NCBI RefSeq assembly: GCF_025127995.1
Contig: NZ_JAHLYP010000049.1
Span: forward strand, 37,945-101,944
DNA: 64,000 nt
Reading direction: 5' to 3'
From: Synechococcus sp. CS-1332
GTDB taxonomy: Bacteria; Cyanobacteriota; Cyanobacteriia; PCC-6307; Cyanobiaceae
The first letter of the stretch is position 1; each line of letters starts with the position of its first letter. Shown in pieces: positions 55,747-64,000 of this stretch. Made by a program: the position numbers and the translations under genes. The notes beneath the pieces are model-generated. The model made no database searches. It saw only the letters and a program-made list of their open reading frames with translations, and was not told the origin of the DNA.

Positions 55747-58700
55747 CTACCCGATGGCGACCACACGGTTACGGCCTTCCTGCATGGCTGCATACATCGC
55801 CTCATCAGCCCGTGCCACCAACACATCCGTCGACTCGCCCGGTTTGAGCAGGGTCACGCCTATCGAGAGGGTGGGCGTCACCACACCCGTGGGCAAGCTC
55901 ATCGGCACAGCCACCGTCCGGTGAATCTTGGCGGCGAACACCTTGGCTTCCGCCAGGGAGCGGACCCCCTGAATCACCACCAGCAGCTCATCGCCACCGA
56001 GCCGGCCCACCAGATCGCCGCTGCGGGTGGTGTCACGCAGCCGCTGCGCGAGAGCCTCCAGGACCGCGTCGCCGCCGGTGTGGCCATGGTGGTCATTGAT
56101 CTCCTTGAAGTGGTCGACGTCGCAGAACAGCACGGCCAGATTGCCATCGGCCATGCGGCGGCGCAGGCTGAGCGACTGAAGCTGCTCGAGGATTTCCTGC
56201 CGGTTGAAGAGACCGGTGAGGGAGTCGAAGCGGGCCCGATGATCGAGTTCAGCCTCCGCGGCCACCTCCTCATCCACAACCTGGAGAGCCCCCGCCAGCC
56301 CCATCACTCCTCCTTCGGCATTGGGGTGGGGGCCCGCATGGATCTCCAGCCAGCGCCAGCAACGGTCGGAGTCGTGGACGCGCAGGCGCACGCTGGCACT
56401 GCGGCCCTGCTCCACCTGCTGCAGCAGGGTGAGCCATTGCTCCGTGTCGTCGGGGTGGCAGAAATTCTGCAGCCGCTGGCCTTGCCACTCCTCTTGCCCC
56501 CAGCCGAGAAGACGCCTCAGCCCCGGGGCGATCCAGACGATCGTGCCGGCCTCGCAGAGAAACACAACATCACTGACGTTCTCGGCCAGCAGGCGGAAGC
56601 GTTGCTCGGACGCCGCCAACTGCTGGCTGGCATGGTGCCGGTCGCTCACATCGCGGAAGCTCAAGGCCAACCCGTCGCGCACCCACACAGCCCGCAGGTC
56701 CACATGCAGGGGCTCGCATGCACCAGCCAGCTGCAGCGGCCGGTCATCGGCAATCAGGGCCTGGCCCTCCCTCGCCACCCCCACCAGCTCCGCCAGCAAC
56801 AGGCGGTTGGCGCTGGGCGGCAGCAGTTCCGCCAGGGGCATGCCGATCAGCTGGTCGCTCGAATGGCCCAGCCAGCTGGCCGCCGCCGGGTTGGCCTCAG
56901 AGATCCGCAATTGATCGGTGAGGGTAAGGAACAGTTGCGGGTCGACCAGGGCATTGAGGGTGGCCGCCAGCAGGCCCCGCTGCTGGTCGATTTCCAGCTC
57001 ACGCTGCACCTGGTCGGTGATGTCGTAGTTCACGCCGATCATCCGCAGTGCCTTGCCATCGGCGGCATAGGTGGTGCGGCTGCGAGCCTGCAGGTGATGG
57101 ATCGAGCCATCGGGCCACACCACCCGGAAGCGCGGTTGATACGGCCGCAAGCCCCGCACGGCCGCCTGGATCTCCGATTCGGCGTAGTGCCGGTCGTCGG
57201 GATGGACGGCGTTGGCCCAAGCGTTATAGGCACCGGCGAATTGGTCACCGGTGAGGCCGTAGAGCTTGTACATCACCGGGTCCCAGGTGAGCACATCGCG
57301 GTCGACGTCCCAGTCCCAGACCCCCACGATGCCCGCCTCGGCCGCCGCCTCGAGGTAGGCCGACTTCTCCACCAGCTCGGACACGTCGGCGATCTGGAGG
57401 ATCATCGTGTCGGCAGCGCTGGCGGGGCCGCTGCCCGGGGTCCAGGTCAGGACCAGATCGCCCCAGACACTGGTGCCGTCAGGCCGGCTGAAGCGGAAGC
57501 GTCGGCGCTCGCCATCACGATGATGCGGGGGATCCTCCAGCCGCTCGGCGGCATCGCGATCGCCGGGGTGGACGAACTCAACCCAGCTGCGACCCAGCAG
57601 GGCGCTCTCGCTGCGACCCAGCAGTTGGCTGAGAGCCCCGTTGACGCTGCGGAAGTTGCCGGTGGCAGGCTCACAGAGCCCCGTGCCGATGCCGGCACTG
57701 CGCAATACCGCCTGGAGCTGGTCGGCCAGCTGATGCTCCTCTTCGCGCAACGCATCCAGCCGTTGCTGGGAGAGGGCGATGGTCAGGCTGAAGGCCACCG
57801 CAAGCAGGTAGAGGGCGGCCACCAGCACCACACCGACGGGGGAGGCGAGCAAGGCGCCGGCGGAATGGGCACCGGGGGGCGCCTGGAGCACCACCGCAAG
57901 CCCGAGCTGTTGGCGACGGGTGTCGAAGATGAACAGACCCTGGCTGTTCCTCACAACACCACGAGACTGTCCCTGCATCTGACGCCACACCCCCGGGAAG
58001 CGCTGGGCGAAATTGGGCGTCGCTGCGGCGGCACCAGGGTTCAGAACCTGGCCTCTGTCGTTGAGCAGATAGCCGCGCTGTTGGGCCGGCGAGCCACTGG
58101 TCCCGACGTCAAAGTTCTTCACTACCCGCTCAAGGCTGGTGACGTACACCACCACCCCGCGCCTCTGGTTGCCACTGAACAGAGGACGCACCGCCAGCAG
58201 GACGGGATCGGCGCCAGTCTTGCCGGAGCTGCTGATCTGCCGGGGCCAGTACACCGGAGAGAGCCAGAACCCCTCCCGATCCAGCATCAGGCCACGGTTC
58301 AGGGCGACCCGCAGCGTGGCCGGATCGGCCGGGGCACCGCGTCGCCAGATCGACAACTGCGACTGGCCCGCAGGATTGAACACGAGAATCGCCCCATAGC
58401 GCTCGTGCACCTGCAGCTGGGCGCTAAAGAGAGCCTGAAGCTGCCGGCGGCGCTCGCTGTTGCGGCCGATCTCGGCACTGAGCAGGGCTGACGTGGCCGT
58501 GTCGGCCTGGACCTCCTGAAGGATCTGCTCAACCTGCAGGCTGGCTCCCTCCTGAGCGGCGGTCAGGCGCGCCAGAAGGGTCTCGCGCCGCGAATGCCCA
58601 TAGAGCAGCACCATCGGCAGCAGCACCACGGTGATGGCTCCACCCATGAGCAGGAAGAGGCGCAGGGCCTGGCCCAGGGTCCCGCGATGGATGCCCCGCC

Positions 58701-58797
58701 GTGGCCACCGAAGCCACCCCATCAGACCTGAAGCTGGTGGCGAAGGATGGAGGGACCGCAGACCATGGGCCCGCTGGTCAGCAGCAGCCGCGGCCAC
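55747..58797 (-). CDS. Membrane-bound PAS-domain diguanylate cyclase (GGDEF)
   Basis: A 1016-residue signalling protein. Two membrane helices (LRLFLLMGGAITVVLLPMVL and VGVVLVAALYLLAVAFSLTI) flank a sensory domain of about 250 residues outside the membrane. At least three or four PAS/PAC units follow, for example GVWDWDVDRDVLTWDPVMYK and VSDVVFLCEAGTIVWIAPGL. The C-terminal GGDEF domain has RFDSLTGLFNRQE, DVDHFKEINDHHGHTGGDAV and GGDEL at 934-938, with an RSGD inhibitory-site motif at 925-928. The last residue of the motif is Leu instead of Phe. It probably makes cyclic di-GMP in response to an external or redox signal. No EAL domain is present. Confidence 0.9.
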   Translation of the reverse strand: MAAAAADQRAHGLRSLHPSPPASGLMGWLRWPRRGIHRGTLGQALRLFLLMGGAITVVLLPMVLLYGHSRRETLLARLTAAQEGASLQVEQILQEVQADTATSALLSAEIGRNSERRRQLQALFSAQLQVHERYGAILVFNPAGQSQLSIWRRGAPADPATLRVALNRGLMLDREGFWLSPVYWPRQISSSGKTGADPVLLAVRPLFSGNQRRGVVVYVTSLERVVKNFDVGTSGSPAQQRGYLLNDRGQVLNPGAAAATPNFAQRFPGVWRQMQGQSRGVVRNSQGLFIFDTRRQQLGLAVVLQAPPGAHSAGALLASPVGVVLVAALYLLAVAFSLTIALSQQRLDALREEEHQLADQLQAVLRSAGIGTGLCEPATGNFRSVNGALSQLLGRSESALLGRSWVEFVHPGDRDAAERLEDPPHHRDGERRRFRFSRPDGTSVWGDLVLTWTPGSGPASAADTMILQIADVSELVEKSAYLEAAAEAGIVGVWDWDVDRDVLTWDPVMYKLYGLTGDQFAGAYNAWANAVHPDDRHYAESEIQAAVRGLRPYQPRFRVVWPDGSIHHLQARSRTTYAADGKALRMIGVNYDITDQVQRELEIDQQRGLLAATLNALVDPQLFLTLTDQLRISEANPAAASWLGHSSDQLIGMPLAELLPPSANRLLLAELVGVAREGQALIADDRPLQLAGACEPLHVDLRAVWVRDGLALSFRDVSDRHHASQQLAASEQRFRLLAENVSDVVFLCEAGTIVWIAPGLRRLLGWGQEEWQGQRLQNFCHPDDTEQWLTLLQQVEQGRSASVRLRVHDSDRCWRWLEIHAGPHPNAEGGVMGLAGALQVVDEEVAAEAELDHRARFDSLTGLFNRQEILEQLQSLSLRRRMADGNLAVLFCDVDHFKEINDHHGHTGGDAVLEALAQRLRDTTRSGDLVGRLGGDELLVVIQGVRSLAEAKVFAAKIHRTVAVPMSLPTGVVTPTLSIGVTLLKPGESTDVLVARADEAMYAAMQEGRNRVVAIG

Positions 58798-59073
58798 TGG
58801 GGCTGGCCGGCGTTCCCGTCAGGGGGGCGGGCTGGAGGGGTGATCCAGGGTTGTTCACCCACAGCCCAGTGCGGGCCGAGCTCCTCCCCGGAAGACAACG
58901 GGTCAGGCGAAAGGTGTGAAAGATCCTTGCGACGGCCAGCGAAGCGTTGCTGCTGTGGATCCGATCGCGCAGGCATGGTGGCTCCTGCCCTAAGCACGGG
59001 TGGATTGGGAGCTCAAGAGGCAAGGCGCTTCAGGAGCTTTGGATCATCATGGCTGATCGGGTTCGAGCCCTGA
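58798..59073. other. Intergenic region, nothing recognised except a tRNA T-arm-like stretch
   Basis: The 276 bases between the cyclase start and the stop of the sugar-kinase-like gene hold no credible gene. The stretch at 59057-59073 can fold like a tRNA T-arm (TCGGG, TTCGAGC, CCTGA), but no matching acceptor, D or anticodon arm was found. Confidence 0.5.
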
Positions 59074-60543
59074 TCACGAGACCGTTTCGGAGACCCGTGC
59101 TGGATGGTCGGGGCCACCGTCCATCCAGCGCCAGGCCTTCCTGAGGGTCCCGGCGTCGCCGAGGTTCCCGGGGAAGGTCAGGATCGGCAGGCGCGGTACC
59201 GGGGCTGCGTCGGGCGTAAGTACCAGGGAAAGCCCTGGCAGCAGCTGGCCCTGCAGCTCCACCGCGGCCAGCCCGAGACCCTGACGCAAGAACGCGTCGG
59301 TGGTGATGCCGCCCTTGCTGATCACATACCCGAGCCGGTACGCCTCGGCAGCCGCCAGGCGGGCCATCAGCGCCGCCAGGGCCTCGCCGAGCCGCCGTCG
59401 TTCATTCGCACCGGCGCAGACCAGCTCGCCACGGCTGGTGGTCAGCACCGGGGTGCGGCCGGCATCCAGCACAGCACCCAGCTGGTCTTGCCATTGCCGC
59501 TCCAGCGAGGCCAGCAGCAGCCTCGGCTCAGGGCCCTCCAACACCCGCGACAGGCGGGGCACCGGCAGCTCCACCACGGTGCAGGCCGTCTCCCTCAGAA
59601 GCTCCTCCAGCTGCGCATCGGCCAGCGGGACATGGGAGCCCACCAGCACCATCCCCGGCAGCGCACCCGTCCCATCGCGTCGCCGCAGGCCGGCCAGGCC
59701 GGCCGCATCCAGCGGCTGGGGCGGCAGCTCCACCAAGCCGTTCAACAGGCTGGCGGCGCTCTGGCACAGGAACCGCCTTGGCCGGCCCCAGGGCGCCGCC
59801 GATGCCGGTGCCATGAGCTCCCGCATAGCGGCACCCAGGGCCGCCAGCTGCCTAGGGCGCTCCGCATCCACCACCAACAAACGGTTGACCTGGAGCGCCG
59901 CCAGACGGCCGCACAGGGCCACGAAGCCTTCCGAGCTGCCGCCATCGGCCCGCTCCGCCCCTGCCTCCATTTCTTGCCACCCGATGCGCTCCACCGCGGC
60001 GGCGGGGATGCGGCCGCCGCTCTTCTCCTCCACCCAGTCGGGCAGGTAGCTGCTGGTGTAGCCGAACAGGCCATCGGAGGCGAACGGGCTCTCGTGCACC
60101 GGCCGGCCCTGGAGAAGGTGCACCCCATCCACCGTGGTGCGCCCCCCCTCGAGGAAGGCCGGCACCAGCAGGGTGGCGTCGAAGGGGCCGAGCTCCTCGT
60201 TGATCACGTCCACCTCCAGGGGGAAGTGGCCCCGCAGGGTGGAATCGCCCCGGCTCACCACGAGCCAGTCAGCGATGCGGCCGCAGGCCACCGCCTCCTC
60301 CAGGGCGGGCCGCAGGGCGCGACAGATCTCCCGCACCCGCTCGGCCGCCGCCGCCGGCGCCAGGGCGCGGGTGTTCGCCAGAAGGAACAGCAGTGGCGAC
60401 GGGTGGGCCAGGCCGGCGGCCAGGGTCCCGGCGTCCCAGCGCAACAGCAGCGGACAGCCGTGCACGGTCTGCGAGCCGGTGGGATCGTCATCGATGACGA
60501 CGATCTTGAGATCGGGCCCGGAATCGAGGGTCGCCTGCGCCAT
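59074..60543 (-). CDS. Four-carbon acid sugar kinase family protein (DUF1537-like)
   Basis: A 489-residue protein of the family that phosphorylates four-carbon acid sugars such as threonate or erythronate. The N-terminal IVVIDDDPTGSQTVHGCPLL and SRGDSTLRGHFPLEVDVI, and the C-terminal YVISKGGITTDAFLRQGLGL, are the family signatures. In known pathways the product is further metabolised to a C3 compound. Its start is only 17 bases from the start of glcE on the other strand, which suggests joint control with glycolate oxidation; the real substrate is unknown. Confidence 0.87.
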   Translation of the reverse strand: MAQATLDSGPDLKIVVIDDDPTGSQTVHGCPLLLRWDAGTLAAGLAHPSPLLFLLANTRALAPAAAAERVREICRALRPALEEAVACGRIADWLVVSRGDSTLRGHFPLEVDVINEELGPFDATLLVPAFLEGGRTTVDGVHLLQGRPVHESPFASDGLFGYTSSYLPDWVEEKSGGRIPAAAVERIGWQEMEAGAERADGGSSEGFVALCGRLAALQVNRLLVVDAERPRQLAALGAAMRELMAPASAAPWGRPRRFLCQSAASLLNGLVELPPQPLDAAGLAGLRRRDGTGALPGMVLVGSHVPLADAQLEELLRETACTVVELPVPRLSRVLEGPEPRLLLASLERQWQDQLGAVLDAGRTPVLTTSRGELVCAGANERRRLGEALAALMARLAAAEAYRLGYVISKGGITTDAFLRQGLGLAAVELQGQLLPGLSLVLTPDAAPVPRLPILTFPGNLGDAGTLRKAWRWMDGGPDHPARVSETVS

Positions 60544-60560
60544 GGCACCATCGTGCCGTG

Positions 60561-61775
60561 ATGCGACCTGAGCCCAGCGAGCTGCAGGAGCTGGTGCGGG
60601 ACCTGCACCGGCAGGGTTCAGCCTGGCTGCCTGCTGGCCTGGGCAGCCGACTCGACTGGGGCGCGCCCGTCCAGGACTCCTGCACTGTGCTCAGCTGCGG
60701 CGCCCTGCGGGGCGTGCGGGAATTCAATCCCGGCGATTTCACCATCACCGTGGCCGCCGGCACACCACTGGTGGAGGTGCAGGAAACTCTCGGACACCAT
60801 GGCCAGTGGTTGTCCGTGGATGCCCCCTGGGGGGACGGCCATGGCGCCGCCGCCGGCAGCATCGGCGGCCTGGTGGCCCGGGGCCTGGCGGGCGGCTACC
60901 GCCAGCGCTACCTGGGAGTGCGGGACCAGCTGATTGGTATCCAGCTGATGCGGGCCGATGGGGTGACGGCCAGGGCCGGCGGCAAGGTGGTGAAGAACGT
61001 GGCCGGCTACGACCTGATGCGGCTGTTCACCGGCAGCTGGGGCTCCCTGGGCCTGATCACCGAGCTGACCCTGCGCACCCTGCCCCAGCCACCCCTGCGC
61101 CGCAGCGTCTGCTTCCAGGGCGAGACCGGGGATCTGGCCCTCCTGAGCCGTTGGTTGCTGGGCTCCAGCCTCAGCCCGGAGCGGATCGACTGGTGGAACG
61201 ACAGTCTCGCCGCCAGCGCCGGCCTGGCGCCGACGCCCCTGCTGCTGATCGGCCTGGCCAGCGTCGATGCCGCCACCTTGGAGGAGCAGGTGCGTTGCCT
61301 GCAGGAGCGCAGCACCCTGCAGGCCCGGGTGCTGGACGCCGCCACCACCGAGACCTGGCTGGCCCTGGCCCGGGGGGGAGCTGGCGGTCCCGGCACCATC
61401 ACCGCCGCCGCTCCTGCGTGGCTACTGCGGCTCGGCGTCAGCCCCGACCAGCTCGAGACCTTGATGCAGGACCCGGGCCTGGCCGGGCTGGCCGTGGACA
61501 TGGCGGCCGGCAGCGGCCTCGGCCTGGCCTGGACTGGCCCGGCCGAGGCGCAGGCCGCAGTGACCTCAGGTCAGGTGCTGGCGCTGCGTAGCCTCTGCGA
61601 GGAGCTGGGGGGCCATCTCACCGTGCTGCGCCAGCCCCCAGGTGCTTCCCTTCCGGCCTGGCTGGATGCCCCCTCCCGGCCGCTGATCGAGGCGATCAAG
61701 CGCCGCTTCGATCCGGCCGGTCAGCTGGCGCCGGGCCGGCTGCCCGGCGTTGCTCAGAGCTTTTCGACGCTGTAG
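60561..61775 (+). CDS. glcE: Glycolate dehydrogenase FAD-binding subunit GlcE
   Basis: A 404-residue FAD-binding protein of the GlcE group. The PP-loop type FAD domain shows VLSCGALRGVREFNPGDFTI, TVAAGTPLVEVQETL, GGLVARGLAGGYRQRYLGVRD and GGKVVKNVAGYDLMRLFTGS, in the usual order. It works with GlcD and GlcF in glycolate oxidation. The ATG at 60561 is used; a GTG one codon earlier is possible. It is divergent from the sugar-kinase-like gene with 17 bases between starts, so promoters must overlap coding sequence. The 3' end overlaps the convergent epimerase gene by 22 bases. Confidence 0.9.
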   Translation: MRPEPSELQELVRDLHRQGSAWLPAGLGSRLDWGAPVQDSCTVLSCGALRGVREFNPGDFTITVAAGTPLVEVQETLGHHGQWLSVDAPWGDGHGAAAGSIGGLVARGLAGGYRQRYLGVRDQLIGIQLMRADGVTARAGGKVVKNVAGYDLMRLFTGSWGSLGLITELTLRTLPQPPLRRSVCFQGETGDLALLSRWLLGSSLSPERIDWWNDSLAASAGLAPTPLLLIGLASVDAATLEEQVRCLQERSTLQARVLDAATTETWLALARGGAGGPGTITAAAPAWLLRLGVSPDQLETLMQDPGLAGLAVDMAAGSGLGLAWTGPAEAQAAVTSGQVLALRSLCEELGGHLTVLRQPPGASLPAWLDAPSRPLIEAIKRRFDPAGQLAPGRLPGVAQSFSTL

Positions 61776-62617
61776 CGGCAGCCCAGCTCAAGGGACTCCC
61801 CGGCAGGGACCAGCAGGCGCCGCTCACCCGTGCTCAGAGCCCCCCGCGGCCCGCTCCAGGGCTCCAGACAGAGCATCGGCCGGGGCGGGTCGCTCCACAC
61901 CACTACCAGATCCATCGGCGCCGAGGGGTGCAGCGTCACCACCCGGCCCCCCGCTGGATCCACCAGGCGCACCGGGCCCTCGCTGGTGCAGAGGAAATCC
62001 ACCCCCTTCTCCAGCCGGGACAGCTGATCAGCGGTGGCGGCGGGAGCCATCGTGAGGTGGTCGACACAGTCCCCCGGCAGGCCTTCGAGCCGCACTTGGG
62101 CCAGATCGGCGACGGCGACGTAGGGGTGCAGGCCCAGGCTGAAGGGGAGGGGATCCGTGCCGGCCTCGCCACGGTGGCTGATCCTGGCCGTGATCACCAG
62201 GGCCGAGGCCTGCAGCCGCAGCTCCAGTTCCAAGGCGAAGGCGAAGGGGAAATGGGGGCGGCTCTCAGGGCCGTCCTCGAGGCGCAGGAGCACCCCATCG
62301 CCCCCCGCCAGCGGGGCGATCGACCAGGGCAGGTCGCGGGCAAAACCATGCTGGGGCAGCGGAAACGTCCCCTGGGGCAACGCGAGGACATCACCCGGCA
62401 GGTTGCCGCAGATGGGGAAGAGCACGGGGATCCCGCCCCGCACCGACTTGGCGGGGTCGGCGAAGCGCTCCGCATCGAAGTAGAGGATCTCACTGCCGCC
62501 GCAGCACCAGCCGGTGACCAGCCCGCCGCGCTCGGGGACGACCGTGAGGGAATCGCCACTGGCCGGATCGGTGAAGCGCCACTGGGGGGAGGCCCCGGTG
62601 GGGGGAGTCAGGGTCAT
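61754..62617 (-). CDS. Aldose 1-epimerase-like protein
   Basis: A 287-residue galactose-mutarotase-fold protein. It contains RGGIPVLFPICGNLPGD, PQHGFARDLPW, SLGLHPYVAVADL and CLEPWSGPRGALSTGERRLL, matching the glucose-6-phosphate 1-epimerase / aldose epimerase family. Such enzymes interconvert anomers of sugars or sugar phosphates. The substrate is unknown. Its start overlaps the stop of the acyltransferase gene upstream by 4 bases (ATGA), so the two are probably co-translated. Confidence 0.87.
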   Translation of the reverse strand: MTLTPPTGASPQWRFTDPASGDSLTVVPERGGLVTGWCCGGSEILYFDAERFADPAKSVRGGIPVLFPICGNLPGDVLALPQGTFPLPQHGFARDLPWSIAPLAGGDGVLLRLEDGPESRPHFPFAFALELELRLQASALVITARISHRGEAGTDPLPFSLGLHPYVAVADLAQVRLEGLPGDCVDHLTMAPAATADQLSRLEKGVDFLCTSEGPVRLVDPAGGRVVTLHPSAPMDLVVVWSDPPRPMLCLEPWSGPRGALSTGERRLLVPAGESLELGCRYSVEKL

Positions 62618-64000
62618 GGGGAGGGGGAGGCGGTGGGCCGGGGGCTGGTGAGTCCCTGCTGTTGCAGGAACCGTTCGAACGGGCCGGCCAGGGACCGGCT
62701 CCCAGACACGCTCAGGTGGTGGGAATCGGCGTAGAGCGGCGTGCCGTCGGGCCGGCGGTAGACCACCCGGCCGCTGGCATCCACCAGGAAAGGGGTGGGG
62801 TCGAACACATGCACGTTGGACAGCCCGTCAGCCACTTCCCCGAGCAGGTTCTGGAGCGTCGCCCGCATCCGGGCCGTGGTGGCGGGATCACCGGCGCAGC
62901 TGCTGCCGGCCGGATCCTGGCAGGCCACCGGCTCCCTGGCCAGGGACGGGTTGTCGACCACCAGCATCAGCTGGATCCCCCTGGTCGCCAGCCGTTCGGC
63001 GTAGGCCCGCATGGCGGCCACATGGGCCTGGCGCAACTCGGCAATGCGCAGGCGGCGATCGCCCAGGTAGGTGGGCGGGCCATACCCCCGGCCCTCGATG
63101 TCGTTGCTGGCCAGGTAGTTGTGCAGGAAACCCGAGACCAGAACGATGTCACCGGGCTTGAGGCGCTGCAGGGAGCGCTCCATCTCCCCAGCGGAGAACT
63201 GGCGGCAGGATTCGTAGCGCCCCTTCTGCCAGGTGACCGTGAGCTGGGGATCGATCAGGCAGGCACCCATGGCGGCAAAGGTGAGGCCCTGGCCGGTGCG
63301 GGCGGTGACAACCTCCAGCATCGGCAGCAGGTGCTGGGCATGGGAATCGCCCAGCAGGAAGATCTCCCGCGCTCCTGGGGTGCCCGGCCTGTTGCACTTG
63401 TCGAAGTTCGGCCGGGTGGTGGCGTCGTAGGGCTTGCCACTGGCGACGGTGCAATCGCTGGTGATGCCAGTGCCTGGAATCAGGGGATTGAGGGCATGGA
63501 CCCGCTCGCTGATCGGCACCGGATCGGCATCCACGCCCAGGAACCACTTGCCCCGGAGCTGGTGGTGCAGGGCGTCGATGCCGAGCCACAGGCCCGCCAC
63601 CGCCAGCAGCGCCAGCAACGTCTCCCACCACCACTTCAGCGGATAGCGCCGCACCGGCTGCTCCACCAGCCCATACGCCGCCACCGCCAGCACCACGCTC
63701 CCCGCCACCGCCAGTCCGTACTGCCACCAGGTCTCCATCCCCCACGTCCACCGCAGCAGCACGATCACCGGCCAGTGCCACAGGTACAGCGAATACGACA
63801 AGAGGCCGCACGTCAGCAGCCCGCGCTCCAGCCAACGACCCGGCAGAAATCTGCCCCCTTCCCCGGGGCCCGCCTGCAGCACCAGCAGCGTCCCCAGCAC
63901 CGCCGGCAGCACCCCAGGCACCGGAAAGCCCTCCCGCTCCGATGTCGCCACCACCGCCCACAACAGCAGCGCTCCACCCACCAGCCGCGGCCAGCGGCCC
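62614..64000 (-). CDS. Acyltransferase-3 / SGNH O-acetyltransferase (5' end outside window)
   Basis: The frame is open to the right window edge, so at least the first part of the protein is missing; 461 residues are visible. The N-terminal part shown is a run of membrane helices with LLSYSLYLWHWPVIVLLRW and GLVEQPVRRYPLKWW, typical of the OafA/YrhL acyltransferase-3 domain. The C-terminal half is an SGNH hydrolase-like domain with LLGDSHAQHLLPML (catalytic Ser) and YADSHHLSVSGS (catalytic Asp and His). Such fused proteins O-acetylate surface polysaccharides. Confidence 0.9.
   Translation of the reverse strand, partial: GRWPRLVGGALLLWAVVATSEREGFPVPGVLPAVLGTLLVLQAGPGEGGRFLPGRWLERGLLTCGLLSYSLYLWHWPVIVLLRWTWGMETWWQYGLAVAGSVVLAVAAYGLVEQPVRRYPLKWWWETLLALLAVAGLWLGIDALHHQLRGKWFLGVDADPVPISERVHALNPLIPGTGITSDCTVASGKPYDATTRPNFDKCNRPGTPGAREIFLLGDSHAQHLLPMLEVVTARTGQGLTFAAMGACLIDPQLTVTWQKGRYESCRQFSAGEMERSLQRLKPGDIVLVSGFLHNYLASNDIEGRGYGPPTYLGDRRLRIAELRQAHVAAMRAYAERLATRGIQLMLVVDNPSLAREPVACQDPAGSSCAGDPATTARMRATLQNLLGEVADGLSNVHVFDPTPFLVDASGRVVYRRPDGTPLYADSHHLSVSGSRSLAGPFERFLQQQGLTSPRPTASPSP

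Noticed and set aside
55921..58491. Plus-strand open frame of about 850 codons opposite the diguanylate cyclase
   Set aside because: Shadow frame; product is His/Gln/Gly-rich and has no recognisable domain.
59003..59080. Possible tRNA gene with a T-arm-like stretch (GGTTCGAGCC)
   Set aside because: The T-arm pairs, and TCACGAG could be a 3' acceptor strand, but no matching 5' acceptor strand, D-arm or anticodon stem was found at the right distances.

Overview
The window comes from a GC-rich unicellular cyanobacterium, most likely of the alpha-cyanobacterial Cyanobium / freshwater Synechococcus type. The direct evidence is a set of oxygenic-phototroph genes: rubA-ycf48-psbE-psbF-psbL-psbJ, a divergent ndhC-ndhK-ndhJ operon, chlD, a heme oxygenase, a carotenoid oxygenase and glycolate dehydrogenase subunits glcE and glcF. 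The genus is inferred from gene content, compact layout and base composition, not from a database match. No rRNA, tRNA, transposase, integrase, phage gene or CRISPR array was seen.

Layout. 1-2675: edge of a RecB-like nuclease, a phosphohexomutase and rdgB. 2672-14350: a mosaic in which housekeeping genes (hisB, beta-carbonic anhydrase, carotenoid oxygenase, a YciI-like protein) alternate with glycosyltransferases, two decayed glycosyltransferase pseudogenes, an orphan Nif11-like peptide and a 52-residue secreted Cys-rich peptide. 14388-26178: mostly core genes (fabI, a phosphopantetheinyl transferase, a lipoprotein, a DegT aminotransferase, folK-nudix-photolyase, chlD, an MlaD/MlaF-like pair, a YvcK-like protein). 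26367-29020: a pyruvyltransferase plus a GH99-like pair. 29026-33182: ndhJ-ndhK-ndhC back to back with the photosystem II cytochrome b559 operon, which ends in a clear intrinsic terminator. 33224-42509: hisS, then a nucleotide-sugar block (UDP-glucuronate epimerase, UDP-xylose synthase, UDP-glucose dehydrogenase, divergent galE), a large membrane protein and CCA-adding enzyme. 42698-51263: RgpF-like and GT2 glycosyltransferases, UvrD/PcrA helicase, an ABC exporter and another glycosyltransferase. 51304-64000: heme oxygenase, a conserved small protein, icd, glcF, a PAS/diguanylate cyclase, a four-carbon acid sugar kinase-like gene, glcE, an aldose epimerase-like gene and an acyltransferase cut by the right edge.

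How the genes fit together. The main theme besides photosynthesis is the cell surface. The sugar-nucleotide genes can make UDP-glucuronate, UDP-galacturonate, UDP-xylose and UDP-galactose. At least nine intact glycosyltransferase-like genes, a pyruvyltransferase, an RgpF-like protein, an ABC exporter and an SGNH acyltransferase could use or decorate these products. These genes sit singly or in pairs between core genes, several are visibly AT-richer than their neighbours, and two are broken. That pattern suggests repeated gain and loss of surface-glycan genes in an otherwise stable chromosome. I did not find a convincing wholly new multi-gene system. The most unusual items are the small secreted Cys-rich peptide after hisB, the orphan Nif11-like leader, the Cys-rich insertion in the DegT aminotransferase, and the two pseudogenes.
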